In this document: positions 7,088 through 14,604 of the stretch, piece after piece
How the letters are laid out: the number at the start of each line of letters is the position of its first letter
Position numbering within the stretch: the first letter of the stretch is position 1
Assembly (NCBI GenBank): GCA_964422065.1
Contig: CAYQZW010000018.1
Span: forward strand, 1 to 19,860
DNA from: S141-55 sp964422065
GTDB taxonomy: Bacteria > Hydrothermota > Hydrothermia > WGAB01
Length of the DNA stretch: 19,860 nt
Direction of reading: 5' to 3'
Translations under genes and position numbers: made by a program
Notes under the pieces: model-generated
What the model saw: the letters and a program-made list of their open reading frames with translations, nothing else
Database searches by the model: none
What the model was told of the DNA's origin: nothing

Positions 7088-8317
7088 ATGAAGTGGTTTC
7101 GGTGGCCTGGGATCCTCGTGGGAGTTCTATGGGTCGTTGGTTTCCTCTGGGCCAAAGAAGAGTCCACCTGTATCGAGTGTCACAAGAAGGTCACGCCCGG
7201 GATCGTCCAGCAATTCCTCGATGGCAAAATGGGGCAAAGTGACGAAGTAGACTGTTCCACCTGTCACGGGGACAAGCACCAGCGCATGGACGACGCCCAA
7301 CTCGCTCAAATCCCGACGCCCGAGACCTGTGCCGACTGTCACGAGGAGAAGGTCCAGCAGTTCAAAGAGGGGAAGCACGCGTTGGCCTGGATCGCGATGA
7401 AGGCCATGCCGATGGTGACCCACCAGCCCATCCAGATCACCGGCGAACAGGGGTTCAAAGGGTGTTCCGGATGCCACAAAATCGGGCTGAAATCCGAAGA
7501 AGAGATCCAGGCCGGGAAGTTCCATTATGGGACCGGCAGTTGTGATGCCTGCCACACCCGCCACAAGTTCTCCGTGGAGGAGGCCCGGGACCCCAGAGCC
7601 TGTCAGACCTGTCACATGGGGTTTGATCACCCGCAGTGGGAGATGTGGTCGACCTCCAAGCACGGCACGATCTGGCAGATTGAGGGCAATACCGGCCGGG
7701 CACCGACCTGCCAGACCTGTCACATGCCTGACGGGAACCATGCCGTCATGACCGCGTGGGGGTTCCTGGGGCTCCGGGTGCCCGAGGACGACCCGAAGTG
7801 GTGGAACGACCGGGTGATGATCCTCAAGGCCCTGGGGGTCTTGGACGAGCAGGGCAACCCGACCGCACGGTTTGAGGCGGTCAAGGCCGCCAAGGTCGTG
7901 CGTCTGACCAAGGAAGCCTGGCAGGCCGAGCGGGACAAGATGACCAAGATCTGCTCCCAGTGCCATAGCCCCTCCTATGTCCGGGAACAACTGGAGTCCG
8001 CAGACGCCATTTTGAGAGACGCCGACAGCCTGATGGCCGAGGCCATCCGGACCGTCAAGGCCCTGTATGACGATGGAGTCCTCCAGAAACCCGAAGGGTG
8101 GGCATTTGCGCCCGACCTCTTGCAGTTCTATGAAGCGCCCACACCTATTGAACAGGATCTCTATGTGATGTTCTTAGAGTATCGGATGCGGACGTTCCAG
8201 GGGGCGTTCCACATGAACCCCGACTACATGCACTGGTATGGCTGGGCGCAGATGAAGGAATCTTTGCGGAAGATTCAGGCCGAGGCTGCACGGTTGCGAG
8301 CCGAACACGGGAAGTAG
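7088..8317 (+). CDS. Octaheme cytochrome c, hydroxylamine oxidoreductase-like
   Basis: A hydrophobic N-terminal segment (residues 1-22) exports or anchors the protein. Eight CXXCH heme sites start at residues 28, 56, 81, 126, 152, 172, 208 and 289. From memory, their order and flanks follow Nitrosomonas HAO: CDACHTRHKFS, TSKHG, APTCQTCHM and CSQCHS all have HAO counterparts. HAO-family enzymes oxidise hydroxylamine or hydrazine, or run reductively on nitrite or hydroxylamine. At 409 aa it is much shorter than the roughly 500-570 aa usual for the family, because the chain begins almost at heme 1. Near the C-terminus, NPDYMHWYGW (377-386) lies where HAO carries its heme-crosslinking Tyr; whether Y380 or Y384 is equivalent is unclear. 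The gene stands alone, with its own promoter, leader and terminator, and no quinone-side cytochrome partner is visible. Confidence 0.88.
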   Translation: MKWFRWPGILVGVLWVVGFLWAKEESTCIECHKKVTPGIVQQFLDGKMGQSDEVDCSTCHGDKHQRMDDAQLAQIPTPETCADCHEEKVQQFKEGKHALAWIAMKAMPMVTHQPIQITGEQGFKGCSGCHKIGLKSEEEIQAGKFHYGTGSCDACHTRHKFSVEEARDPRACQTCHMGFDHPQWEMWSTSKHGTIWQIEGNTGRAPTCQTCHMPDGNHAVMTAWGFLGLRVPEDDPKWWNDRVMILKALGVLDEQGNPTARFEAVKAAKVVRLTKEAWQAERDKMTKICSQCHSPSYVREQLESADAILRDADSLMAEAIRTVKALYDDGVLQKPEGWAFAPDLLQFYEAPTPIEQDLYVMFLEYRMRTFQGAFHMNPDYMHWYGWAQMKESLRKIQAEAARLRAEHGK

Positions 8318-8338
8318 CCGTCCCTCTGAGGTTCTGAA

Positions 8339-8378
8339 GGGAGGGGCGGGGCCGTGACGGCCCCGCCCCTCCCCTTTT
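8339..8378 (+). terminator. Strong intrinsic terminator after cytochrome gene
   Basis: A 17-bp, almost all-GC inverted repeat (8339-8355 with 8357-8373) is followed by CTTTT (8374-8378). It starts 21 nt after the cytochrome stop codon. The repeat is perfect, so the real loop must open to at least GTGAC. It isolates the cytochrome gene from the slipin operon. Confidence 0.9.
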
Positions 8379-8423
8379 CTGACGCCCCAAAACCCTCCGA
8401 AATGCCCCGTGTTCCGTGTTTGG

Positions 8424-8452
8424 TTGACACGGGAAAGCCCATGGGTTACCTT
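8424..8452 (+). promoter_or_regulatory. Promoter of slipin-yifB-pgpA operon
   Basis: TTGACA (8424-8429) is followed after 17 nt by TACCTT (8447-8452), a moderate -10. A TTATAG at 8452-8457 looks better but is spaced 22 nt from the -35. A promoter is expected here, because a strong terminator ends at 8378 and the next gene begins at 8476. Confidence 0.55.
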
Positions 8453-8475
8453 TATAGCAAAAGGGGGATTGAAGC

Positions 8476-9237
8476 ATGACACTCAGTATTCTGGTCGTAC
8501 TTGTCATCCTCCTCCTCTACTCCATGATCCGCGTGCTCCGGGAGTATGAGCGGGGAGTGATTTTCCGGCTGGGGCGGTTCGTCGGTGTCAAAGGGCCCGG
8601 CCTGATCTTCCTGATCCCCATCATCGACAAAATGGTCAAAGTCTCCCTCCGCATCCTGGTGATGGATGTCCCGCCGCAGGACGTGATCACCAAGGACAAC
8701 GTCTCCATCAAGGTCAACGCGGTGGTCTATTTCCGGGTGGTACAGCCCGACAAGGCCGTGATTGAGGTGGAGGACTTCCTGTATGCGACGAGCCAGTTGG
8801 CCCAGACCACGCTCCGGAGTGTGTTGGGTGAAGTCGAGTTGGACGAGTTGTTGGCGCAGCGGGAGAAGTTGAACCACCGGCTTCAGAAGATCATTGACGA
8901 GCAAACCGACCCGTGGGGCATCAAGGTCACCGCGGTCGAGATCAAGCATGTAGACCTGCCGCAGGAGATGCAGCGGGCGATGGCCCGACAGGCCGAGGCC
9001 GAACGGGAGCGGCGTGCCAAGATCATCTCCGCCGAGGGGGAGTTCCAGGCGGCACAGAAGTTGAGCGACGCCGCACGGATCCTGGCGTCCAACCCCATTA
9101 CCCTGCAGTTGAGGTTCCTGCAGACCGTCACCGAGATCTCTTCGGAAAAGGCATCCACCATTGTGTTCCCATTGCCTTTAGAGCTCTTTCGGGCCTTTTT
9201 AGAACAGCACCCTGAAAAGAAATCGGGTGAAGCGTAA
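8476..9237 (+). CDS. Slipin, SPFH/band-7 membrane protein
   Basis: Slipins are stomatin-like membrane scaffolds that oligomerise at the inner membrane. An N-terminal transmembrane helix (about 2-18) is followed by an SPFH domain with EYERGVIFRLGRF (24-36) and GPGLIFLIP. A charged helical segment then carries QAEAERERRAKIISAEGE (about 174-191), and a short C-terminal tail follows. The 253-aa length is typical. ATG 8476 has GGGGGA at 8463-8468. Slipin genes are often next to an nfeD protease gene; none is here, and the next gene is yifB. The exact physiological role cannot be read from the sequence. Confidence 0.92.
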   Translation: MTLSILVVLVILLLYSMIRVLREYERGVIFRLGRFVGVKGPGLIFLIPIIDKMVKVSLRILVMDVPPQDVITKDNVSIKVNAVVYFRVVQPDKAVIEVEDFLYATSQLAQTTLRSVLGEVELDELLAQREKLNHRLQKIIDEQTDPWGIKVTAVEIKHVDLPQEMQRAMARQAEAERERRAKIISAEGEFQAAQKLSDAARILASNPITLQLRFLQTVTEISSEKASTIVFPLPLELFRAFLEQHPEKKSGEA

Positions 9238-9243
9238 GTTCTT

Positions 9244-10797
9244 GTGATTGCGAAGGTCTTAGCCGGTACCGTCCTCGGTGTCCGGGGGGTGAAAATCGAG
9301 GTTGAGGTCGATTTAACCCCAGGCGTCCCGATGTTTACCATTGTCGGTCTCCCGGACAGTGCGGTCCGCGAATCCAAAGAGCGTGTCCTCTCGGCATTGA
9401 AGAACTCGGGCTTCTCGTTGCCTCTCAAGAAAATCACGGTCAACCTCGCGCCTGCCGACCTCAAGAAGGAGGGCTCGGCGTTTGACTTGCCCATCGCGGT
9501 GGGCATCCTGCGGGGGTCCGATCACATCCCTGAAACCGACCGTCTGGGCCGTCTCGTGATCCTGGGGGAACTCTCGTTGGAGGGTACCCTCCGACCCATC
9601 AAAGGGGTGTTGCCGATCGTTCTGGGCCTGAAAAGTCAGGGCTATACAGAATTTCTGCTCCCCGAAGGGAATGCGGCCGAGGCGGCCATCGTGAACGACG
9701 TGAGGGTTTACCCCGTGAACTCCCTGGTCGAGACCTTCCAGTTCCTGGCTGGCGAACGGGTGATCGAGCCTTATGTCGTGGACCGTGCCCGCGTCTTTGA
9801 GCAGGCGTCCCACTATGCCGTGGATTTCTCCGAGGTCAAGGGGCAGGAGCATGTCCGGCGTGCGTTAGAGGTCGCCGCTGCCGGGGCCCACAATGTCCTC
9901 ATGGTCGGGCCGCCGGGCTCTGGCAAGACCATGCTCGCACGGCGGTTCCCCACGATCCTGCCGAGGATGACCTTAGAGGAGGCCCTGGAGACCACCAAAG
10001 TCTATTCCGTGGCTGGGCTGTTGCCCCCGGGCCAGGGGCTGATGGCCACACGGCCGTTCCGATCCCCGCACCATACCATCTCCGACGTAGGGATGGTCGG
10101 CGGCGGTGCGAACGTGAAGCCCGGAGAAGTCTCCCTGGCCCACAACGGCGTCCTCTTCCTGGACGAACTCCCGGAGTTCTCCCGGAGCGTGCTGGAAGTC
10201 CTTCGGCAGCCCATGGAAGACGGCTGGGTCACCATCACCCGAGCAAAGATGTCTGTGCAGTACCCTGCCAAGTTCCAACTGGTGGCGGCGATGAATCCGT
10301 GTCCGTGCGGCTATTTGACGGACCCCCGTCATGAGTGTACGTGTACGCCCGGCCAGATCCAGCGGTATCTCTCACGCATCTCAGGCCCGTTATTTGATCG
10401 GATCGACCTCCACATTGAAGTGCCCGCCCTGCCGTTTGAGGACCTGGTCCGGAAGCGGCCTGGTGAGCCCTCGGAGGCGATCCGGGCCCGTGTAGAAGCG
10501 GCCCGTGCGCTCCAACTCCGACGGTTCCAGGACCGGCCGGGCATCTACTTCAACGCGCACATGGGCCCACAAGAACTCCGGGAATTCTGCCAACTGGATG
10601 AGACCTCCGAGCAACTGCTCCGGACCGCCATCGAGCGGTTCGGCTATTCTGCCCGTGCCTATCACCGGATCCTGAAGGTTGCCCGGACCATCGCGGACTT
10701 AGAGGAGAGCGACCGCATTGAGCCCCATCATGTCAGTGAGGCGATTCAGTATCGCACGTTAGACCGTGCCTCATGGGCCACCGGAGGCTGGGCATGA
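9244..10797 (+). CDS. YifB/ComM family Mg-chelatase-like AAA+ ATPase
   Basis: The protein belongs to the family of ComM, a hexameric helicase that helps branch migration of incoming DNA during natural transformation. YifB homologues are also common in non-competent bacteria. An N-terminal ChlI-like domain (about 1-175) is followed by the AAA+ core with Walker A GPPGSGKT (222-229), Walker B LFLDELPE (304-311) and the family motif MNPCPCGY (350-357). Further Cys residues at 365 and 367 suggest a metal site. A C-terminal lid domain ends the 517-aa protein, which is full length. Translation starts at GTG 9244, 6 nt after the slipin stop, with only a weak ribosome site. Confidence 0.93.
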   Translation: MIAKVLAGTVLGVRGVKIEVEVDLTPGVPMFTIVGLPDSAVRESKERVLSALKNSGFSLPLKKITVNLAPADLKKEGSAFDLPIAVGILRGSDHIPETDRLGRLVILGELSLEGTLRPIKGVLPIVLGLKSQGYTEFLLPEGNAAEAAIVNDVRVYPVNSLVETFQFLAGERVIEPYVVDRARVFEQASHYAVDFSEVKGQEHVRRALEVAAAGAHNVLMVGPPGSGKTMLARRFPTILPRMTLEEALETTKVYSVAGLLPPGQGLMATRPFRSPHHTISDVGMVGGGANVKPGEVSLAHNGVLFLDELPEFSRSVLEVLRQPMEDGWVTITRAKMSVQYPAKFQLVAAMNPCPCGYLTDPRHECTCTPGQIQRYLSRISGPLFDRIDLHIEVPALPFEDLVRKRPGEPSEAIRARVEAARALQLRRFQDRPGIYFNAHMGPQELREFCQLDETSEQLLRTAIERFGYSARAYHRILKVARTIADLEESDRIEPHHVSEAIQYRTLDRASWATGGWA

Positions 10798-11603
10798 CGG
10801 GTCGTCCGCGTCCTTTTGCCGCGCTCGAAGCCCGCGAGGTCCAGCAGGGGCTGTACCGGCTCCTGTTCCTCGGCCTCACGACAATGGTCCTGCTCTTCAG
10901 TGTGGTACCGCCCCGGATGTTGCCCAGCAGCCCGGACAAACTCCTCCACGCCGTCGCATTCATCGTGTTGATCCTGAGTTTCCGACGGGGGTATGACCGG
11001 CACGACCTCAAGACGATCCTCGGGGTCACGATCCTCATCGGCGGCCTCATCGAAATCCTCCAACTCTTTCTGCTGACGCGTCAGGCGAGTTGGGACGACC
11101 TCCTGGTTGACCTTGTCGGGGGGTTCGTGGCGTATCTCTGGCCGGCGAAGGGGCTGGACTTTGTGTTCCTTTTGATTGCGTCCGTCCTGGGCATCGGGTT
11201 CCTGGGGCCGGGCGTGGGGACCTGGGCCAGCCTCCTCACCGTCGGGGTATACGGCCTGACCTATACCACGCTCCAGCAGGTGGCGCTTTTGTTGCCGGCA
11301 ATCGTTTTGATGGGGGGGCTGATCGGCTCGGCGATCCAGGCCCATGAAACCCGGGAAGACCCCTCCTGGTTTGTCCTGGATGAGGTGGCCGGGATGATGA
11401 CCGCGATCCTCCTGGTCCCTCAAACCTGGGCGGGTCTGTGGACCGCCTTTGTGTTGTTTCGGCTTTTGGACATCTGGAAGCCCTGGCCAGTCCGGATCGC
11501 AGAGCGGCTCCCCGGAGGCTGGGGCATCATGGCGGACGACATCGTTGCCGGCCTGCTGGCCGGCATCCTGGGATGGCTTCTTTTCCTTGGACCTTTGCGT
11601 TAA
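10794..11603 (+). CDS. VanZ-like / phosphatidylglycerophosphatase A fusion
   Basis: The N-terminal part (about 20-117) looks like a VanZ-type membrane domain, with hydrophobic helices, PDKLLHAVAF (47-56) and IEILQLFL plus SWDDLLVDLVGG (99-110). The C-terminal part (about 125-269) is PgpA-like: GPGVGTWAS (138-146), EDPSWFVLDEVAGM (188-201), FRLLDIWKPWPVR (222-234) and GGWGIMADDIVAG (241-253). PgpA dephosphorylates phosphatidylglycerophosphate to phosphatidylglycerol in the inner membrane. I chose ATG 10794, which overlaps the yifB stop as ATGA and has GGAGG 6 nt upstream (10783-10787). An in-frame ATG at 10773 is less likely. The product is 269 aa. A gene-level fusion of these two domains is not an arrangement I know. 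Confidence 0.85.
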   Translation: MTGRPRPFAALEAREVQQGLYRLLFLGLTTMVLLFSVVPPRMLPSSPDKLLHAVAFIVLILSFRRGYDRHDLKTILGVTILIGGLIEILQLFLLTRQASWDDLLVDLVGGFVAYLWPAKGLDFVFLLIASVLGIGFLGPGVGTWASLLTVGVYGLTYTTLQQVALLLPAIVLMGGLIGSAIQAHETREDPSWFVLDEVAGMMTAILLVPQTWAGLWTAFVLFRLLDIWKPWPVRIAERLPGGWGIMADDIVAGLLAGILGWLLFLGPLR

Positions 11604-11618
11604 AAAGGAGGCAAAACC

Positions 11619-11951
11619 ATGAAGATGCAGGTCGTCTTCAAAAATCTGGAGGACCCGACCCTCAAAGAGAGCCTGCGGGGCTATGCGGATAAGCGGCTTA
11701 AGAACCTGGGCCGCTACTCCCGCCATATCCTGGATGGGGAACTGACCTTTGAGGAGGAACGCGGGCATTACAATACCCTCCTGGTCCTCCGGGTGAAAGG
11801 CACAACCCTTACTGCGAAATCCCGGGGCAAGGACCCCTTTGAAACCATTGACCAGATCAAAGAGAAGATCAAAGGGCAACTGGTGAAATACGAGGAAAAG
11901 TTGAAGTTAGAGGATCGTCGGCATCGGGATGAGTGGCCTACGGGTTTCTGA
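11619..11951 (+). CDS. hpf: Ribosome hibernation promoting factor (HPF/RaiA, short form)
   Basis: HPF binds the 30S decoding centre and inactivates ribosomes during starvation. The 110-aa product has the short-form beta-alpha-beta-beta-beta-alpha pattern, with an N-terminal VVFKNLEDPTLKESLRGYADKR-type strand-helix and a second helix rich in Lys/Glu (about 78-100). It lacks the C-terminal dimerisation domain of long HPF. AAAGGAGG at 11604-11611 precedes the ATG by 7 nt, the best ribosome site in the operon, which suggests higher expression. It overlaps hprK by 23 nt, and hpf-hprK neighbours are common in bacteria. Confidence 0.9.
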   Translation: MKMQVVFKNLEDPTLKESLRGYADKRLKNLGRYSRHILDGELTFEEERGHYNTLLVLRVKGTTLTAKSRGKDPFETIDQIKEKIKGQLVKYEEKLKLEDRRHRDEWPTGF

Positions 11952-12897
11952 ACTGTTTGAGGCGAACCGTGCGGCCTGGCATCTCCGGCCCCTGACCGGA
12001 GCCCAGGGCTTCGACCGGGTGGTCACCTCGGACGAGGTCTCGCGGCCGGGCCTCTTTTTGTCGGGATTCGAGGCCCATTTCCCCGAAGACCGGGTCCAGG
12101 TCTTCGGCAAAAACGAACTGGAGTACCTCCGCACCCTTGCCCCGGAGGTCCGTCAGCAGCGCCTGGAGCGGCTTTTCCAGCGTCCTGTGCCCGTGGTCTT
12201 TGTGACCCATGGCGATACGCCGCCCGAGCCCTTTCTGGAACTCGCAAGCCGGTTCGGGGTCCCGGTCTTTGTGACGCCCATGCATACCACGGATTTCATC
12301 CGCCGTCTTTCGAACTATCTCTCTTGGGAACTCGCGCCCTCCATGACCCTTCACGGCACCCTGGTCGACGTTTACGGGGTAGGCATTTTAATGACCGGGC
12401 CGAGCGGGATCGGGAAATCGGAGTGTGCGCTGGATCTCGTCGCGCGGGGCCACGTCCTGGTGGCCGACGACCTGGTCCTCTTGAAGCACTACCCGCCGGG
12501 CGAACTCCAGGGGATGTCTGCCGCCCAGGACCCCCGGATGCGACACTACATCGAGATCCGGGGGATCGGGCTTTTGGATATCCACACGATGTTCGGGATT
12601 CGGGCGATCCGAGACCGCAAACGGGTTGAGATCCACGTTGAACTCTATCTCTGGGACAAGGCAACGAAGCCGGAACGGTTGGGCCTGGAGCGGGAGACTT
12701 CCATGTTTCTGGACGTAGAGATCCCCCATATCCGGTTGCCGTTGAACCCTGGCAAGAACATCGGTGTCATCCTGGAGGCTCTGGCTTTAGACTTTAACCT
12801 GAAGCGTCGTGGGGTCCACATGGCCCGGACCTTTCAGGAAGTCCTGAAGCAGCACCTAAACCCATTGAACCCCGATGAAGATCCGGAAACTCAGTGA
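11929..12897 (+). CDS. hprK: HPr kinase/phosphorylase
   Basis: HprK phosphorylates and dephosphorylates a Ser of HPr in response to metabolite levels, linking carbon status to gene regulation. An N-terminal domain (about 1-130) is followed by the kinase core: HGTLVDVYGVGIL (142-154), Walker A GPSGIGKS (157-164), VADD (178-181) and the HprK signature IEIRGIGLLDI (208-218). The 322-aa length is normal. The ATG overlaps hpf by 23 nt, and the only upstream purine run is a weak AGAGGA about 13 nt away, so translational coupling is likely. No ptsH or other PTS gene is visible, so the substrate protein lies elsewhere. Confidence 0.95.
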   Translation: MSGLRVSELFEANRAAWHLRPLTGAQGFDRVVTSDEVSRPGLFLSGFEAHFPEDRVQVFGKNELEYLRTLAPEVRQQRLERLFQRPVPVVFVTHGDTPPEPFLELASRFGVPVFVTPMHTTDFIRRLSNYLSWELAPSMTLHGTLVDVYGVGILMTGPSGIGKSECALDLVARGHVLVADDLVLLKHYPPGELQGMSAAQDPRMRHYIEIRGIGLLDIHTMFGIRAIRDRKRVEIHVELYLWDKATKPERLGLERETSMFLDVEIPHIRLPLNPGKNIGVILEALALDFNLKRRGVHMARTFQEVLKQHLNPLNPDEDPETQ

Positions 12898-14584
12898 ATC
12901 GGTCGTTTCCAAGATTGCGGCCGGCGAGGTCGTGGAAAACCCCGCCTCGGTGGTCCGGGAATTGATTGAGAACGCGATTGATGCGGGCGCAACGGAGATC
13001 CGAATCCACCTGGAGGCCGGGGGCAAGAAACTCATCCGGGTCCAGGACAACGGGGGCGGCATGACCCGTGAGGAACTGCCCCTCGCGGTCCAACGGTTCA
13101 CCACCTCCAAAATTGCGGACCTGGAGGACCTCCAGAGCGTCCGGACCTTGGGGTTTCGGGGCGAGGCCCTGTATGCCATCGCTTCGGTCTCCAGGCTGAC
13201 GCTGACCTCACGGGTGGAGGGGGAAGACACAGGCTGGCGTGCGGTCTTTGACGCAGGTACACAAATCCGGCTGGAGCCCGCCCCACATCCCCTCGGCACC
13301 ACGGTGGAGGTGCATGACCTCTTTTACAACTTCCCGGCCCGTCGGCACTTTTTGTCTTCGGATCCGGTCGAAGCCCGGCGGTGCATTGAGACGGTGGCCC
13401 ATTACATTCTGGCGCACCCAGAAATTGCGTTCGTGCTGACCGTGGACGGCCAGGAGGTTTACCGCCTGGATCCCGCGCCAGACCGAAAGGCCCGGATCCA
13501 GGACCTCCTGGGGACGGAGTGGCTCGAGGAAATGCTCTGGGTGGAACGGAGTTTTGGCAACGTTGTGCACATTGAGGGGTATGTCTCCAGGCCGGACCAT
13601 CTGCGCGACCGTCCTCAGGTCCAGGACTTCTTCGTCAACGGGCGCCGGATTCGGGACGATGCCTTGCGGAAGGCCGTCAGCCGGGCGTATGAGACGGCCA
13701 GCCGATACCCCCAGTTCCTCCTCTTCCTGGACGTTGCGCCCGACCGTGTAGACTTCAACGTCCATCCCCAGAAACTCCAGGTCCGATTCCAGCGTTCTGT
13801 GCGGATCTTTGAGAAGGTACTGAAGACCGTCCAGGACGGTCTGCGTCAGCACCGTGTCACGGTCCAGCCCTCCATGGAGATCCTGCAGGTCCCTGCGGTG
13901 CCTCCCCGATCCGGGGTCTCGGGCCAACAATTGGAGATCGGGGAGATGATGCCCTGGCGTCATGCGCGGCGTTGGCCGAGCCCACAGCGGCCCGAGCCGG
14001 TACTCCCGACGCCCGCCCCCTCCTCAGCCGGCACCCCTGCGATCCCGTTGTTCCAGATGCACAACACGTACATCGTGGCGCAAATCGCGTCCGGACTGGT
14101 GATCATTGACCAGCATGTCGCCCATGAGCGCATCCTTTACGAGCGCCTCAAGAACCGAGAAGTCCAGACCAAGATGCTGTTGTTCCCGCTGGTGGTAGAC
14201 CTCCCTGCCTGGGCAATCCAGTGGATTGAGGAGAATCAGGCACTTCTGGAGGCCACGGGCTTTGATGTCGAACGGCTCTCCGGCTCTTCTGTAGCCATCA
14301 AGGGCGTCCCGGACGTCTTCCAATCTTTTGAACGTCAGGACTTCCTGGATCTTTTGGAGGATCTCAAGGCCGAGCGGCGTCTCCCGGACCGGGTCCAGGG
14401 CCTCTACAAGACCATCGCCTGTAAGGCCGCGATCAAGGCCGGCGACCCCTTGACCCACGAAGAGATGGCCAGTCTCGTTGACCAACTCTTCGCCACAGAA
14501 AATCCGTACCACTGTCCTCACGGCCGGCCGGTCCTCATCACCCTGACCCTTGACGAACTGGAACGGAAATTCGGCCGGAAGTAA
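12875..14584 (+). CDS. mutL: DNA mismatch repair protein MutL, endonuclease type
   Basis: MutL couples MutS mismatch recognition to strand removal. The N-terminal GHKL ATPase shows E29, N33, D58 in DNGGGM, and TLGFRGEAL (91-99). The C-terminal domain carries an endonuclease motif, DQHVAHERILYE (412-423), as well as ACKAAIKAG and CPHGRP (547-552), with a final LERKF. These indicate a nicking MutL, as in bacteria without MutH. The fourth residue of the motif is Val where Ala is usual. At 569 aa with a short linker it is within the normal range. The ATG overlaps hprK by 23 nt and has no clear ribosome site. No mutS is in the window. Confidence 0.95.
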   Translation: MKIRKLSESVVSKIAAGEVVENPASVVRELIENAIDAGATEIRIHLEAGGKKLIRVQDNGGGMTREELPLAVQRFTTSKIADLEDLQSVRTLGFRGEALYAIASVSRLTLTSRVEGEDTGWRAVFDAGTQIRLEPAPHPLGTTVEVHDLFYNFPARRHFLSSDPVEARRCIETVAHYILAHPEIAFVLTVDGQEVYRLDPAPDRKARIQDLLGTEWLEEMLWVERSFGNVVHIEGYVSRPDHLRDRPQVQDFFVNGRRIRDDALRKAVSRAYETASRYPQFLLFLDVAPDRVDFNVHPQKLQVRFQRSVRIFEKVLKTVQDGLRQHRVTVQPSMEILQVPAVPPRSGVSGQQLEIGEMMPWRHARRWPSPQRPEPVLPTPAPSSAGTPAIPLFQMHNTYIVAQIASGLVIIDQHVAHERILYERLKNREVQTKMLLFPLVVDLPAWAIQWIEENQALLEATGFDVERLSGSSVAIKGVPDVFQSFERQDFLDLLEDLKAERRLPDRVQGLYKTIACKAAIKAGDPLTHEEMASLVDQLFATENPYHCPHGRPVLITLTLDELERKFGRK

Positions 14585-14591
14585 CCGACCG

Positions 14592-14597
14592 TATAAT
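14592..14597 (+). promoter_or_regulatory. -10 box of HD gene, leaderless spacing
   Basis: A perfect TATAAT lies just after the mutL stop and 7 nt before ATG 14605 (spacer CTTGGGT). Transcription would start at about the A of ATG, and there is no ribosome site. The -10-to-start sequence is almost the same as at polX (TATAAT, TTGGGT, ATG). No good -35 was found at 16-18 nt. Confidence 0.6.
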
Positions 14598-14604
14598 CTT
14601 GGGT

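Noticed and set aside
8437..8450. Reverse-complement match to part of the left-edge repeat (GTAACCCATG)
   Set aside because: Only 10 nt match, within a promoter region; a chance match is plausible in 20 kb of both strands and there is no second copy nearby.
10746..11879. 377-codon minus-strand frame opposite the VanZ-PgpA and hpf genes
   Set aside because: Low-complexity Gln/Asp/Glu/His-rich product with no motif, antisense to convincing genes on the plus strand.
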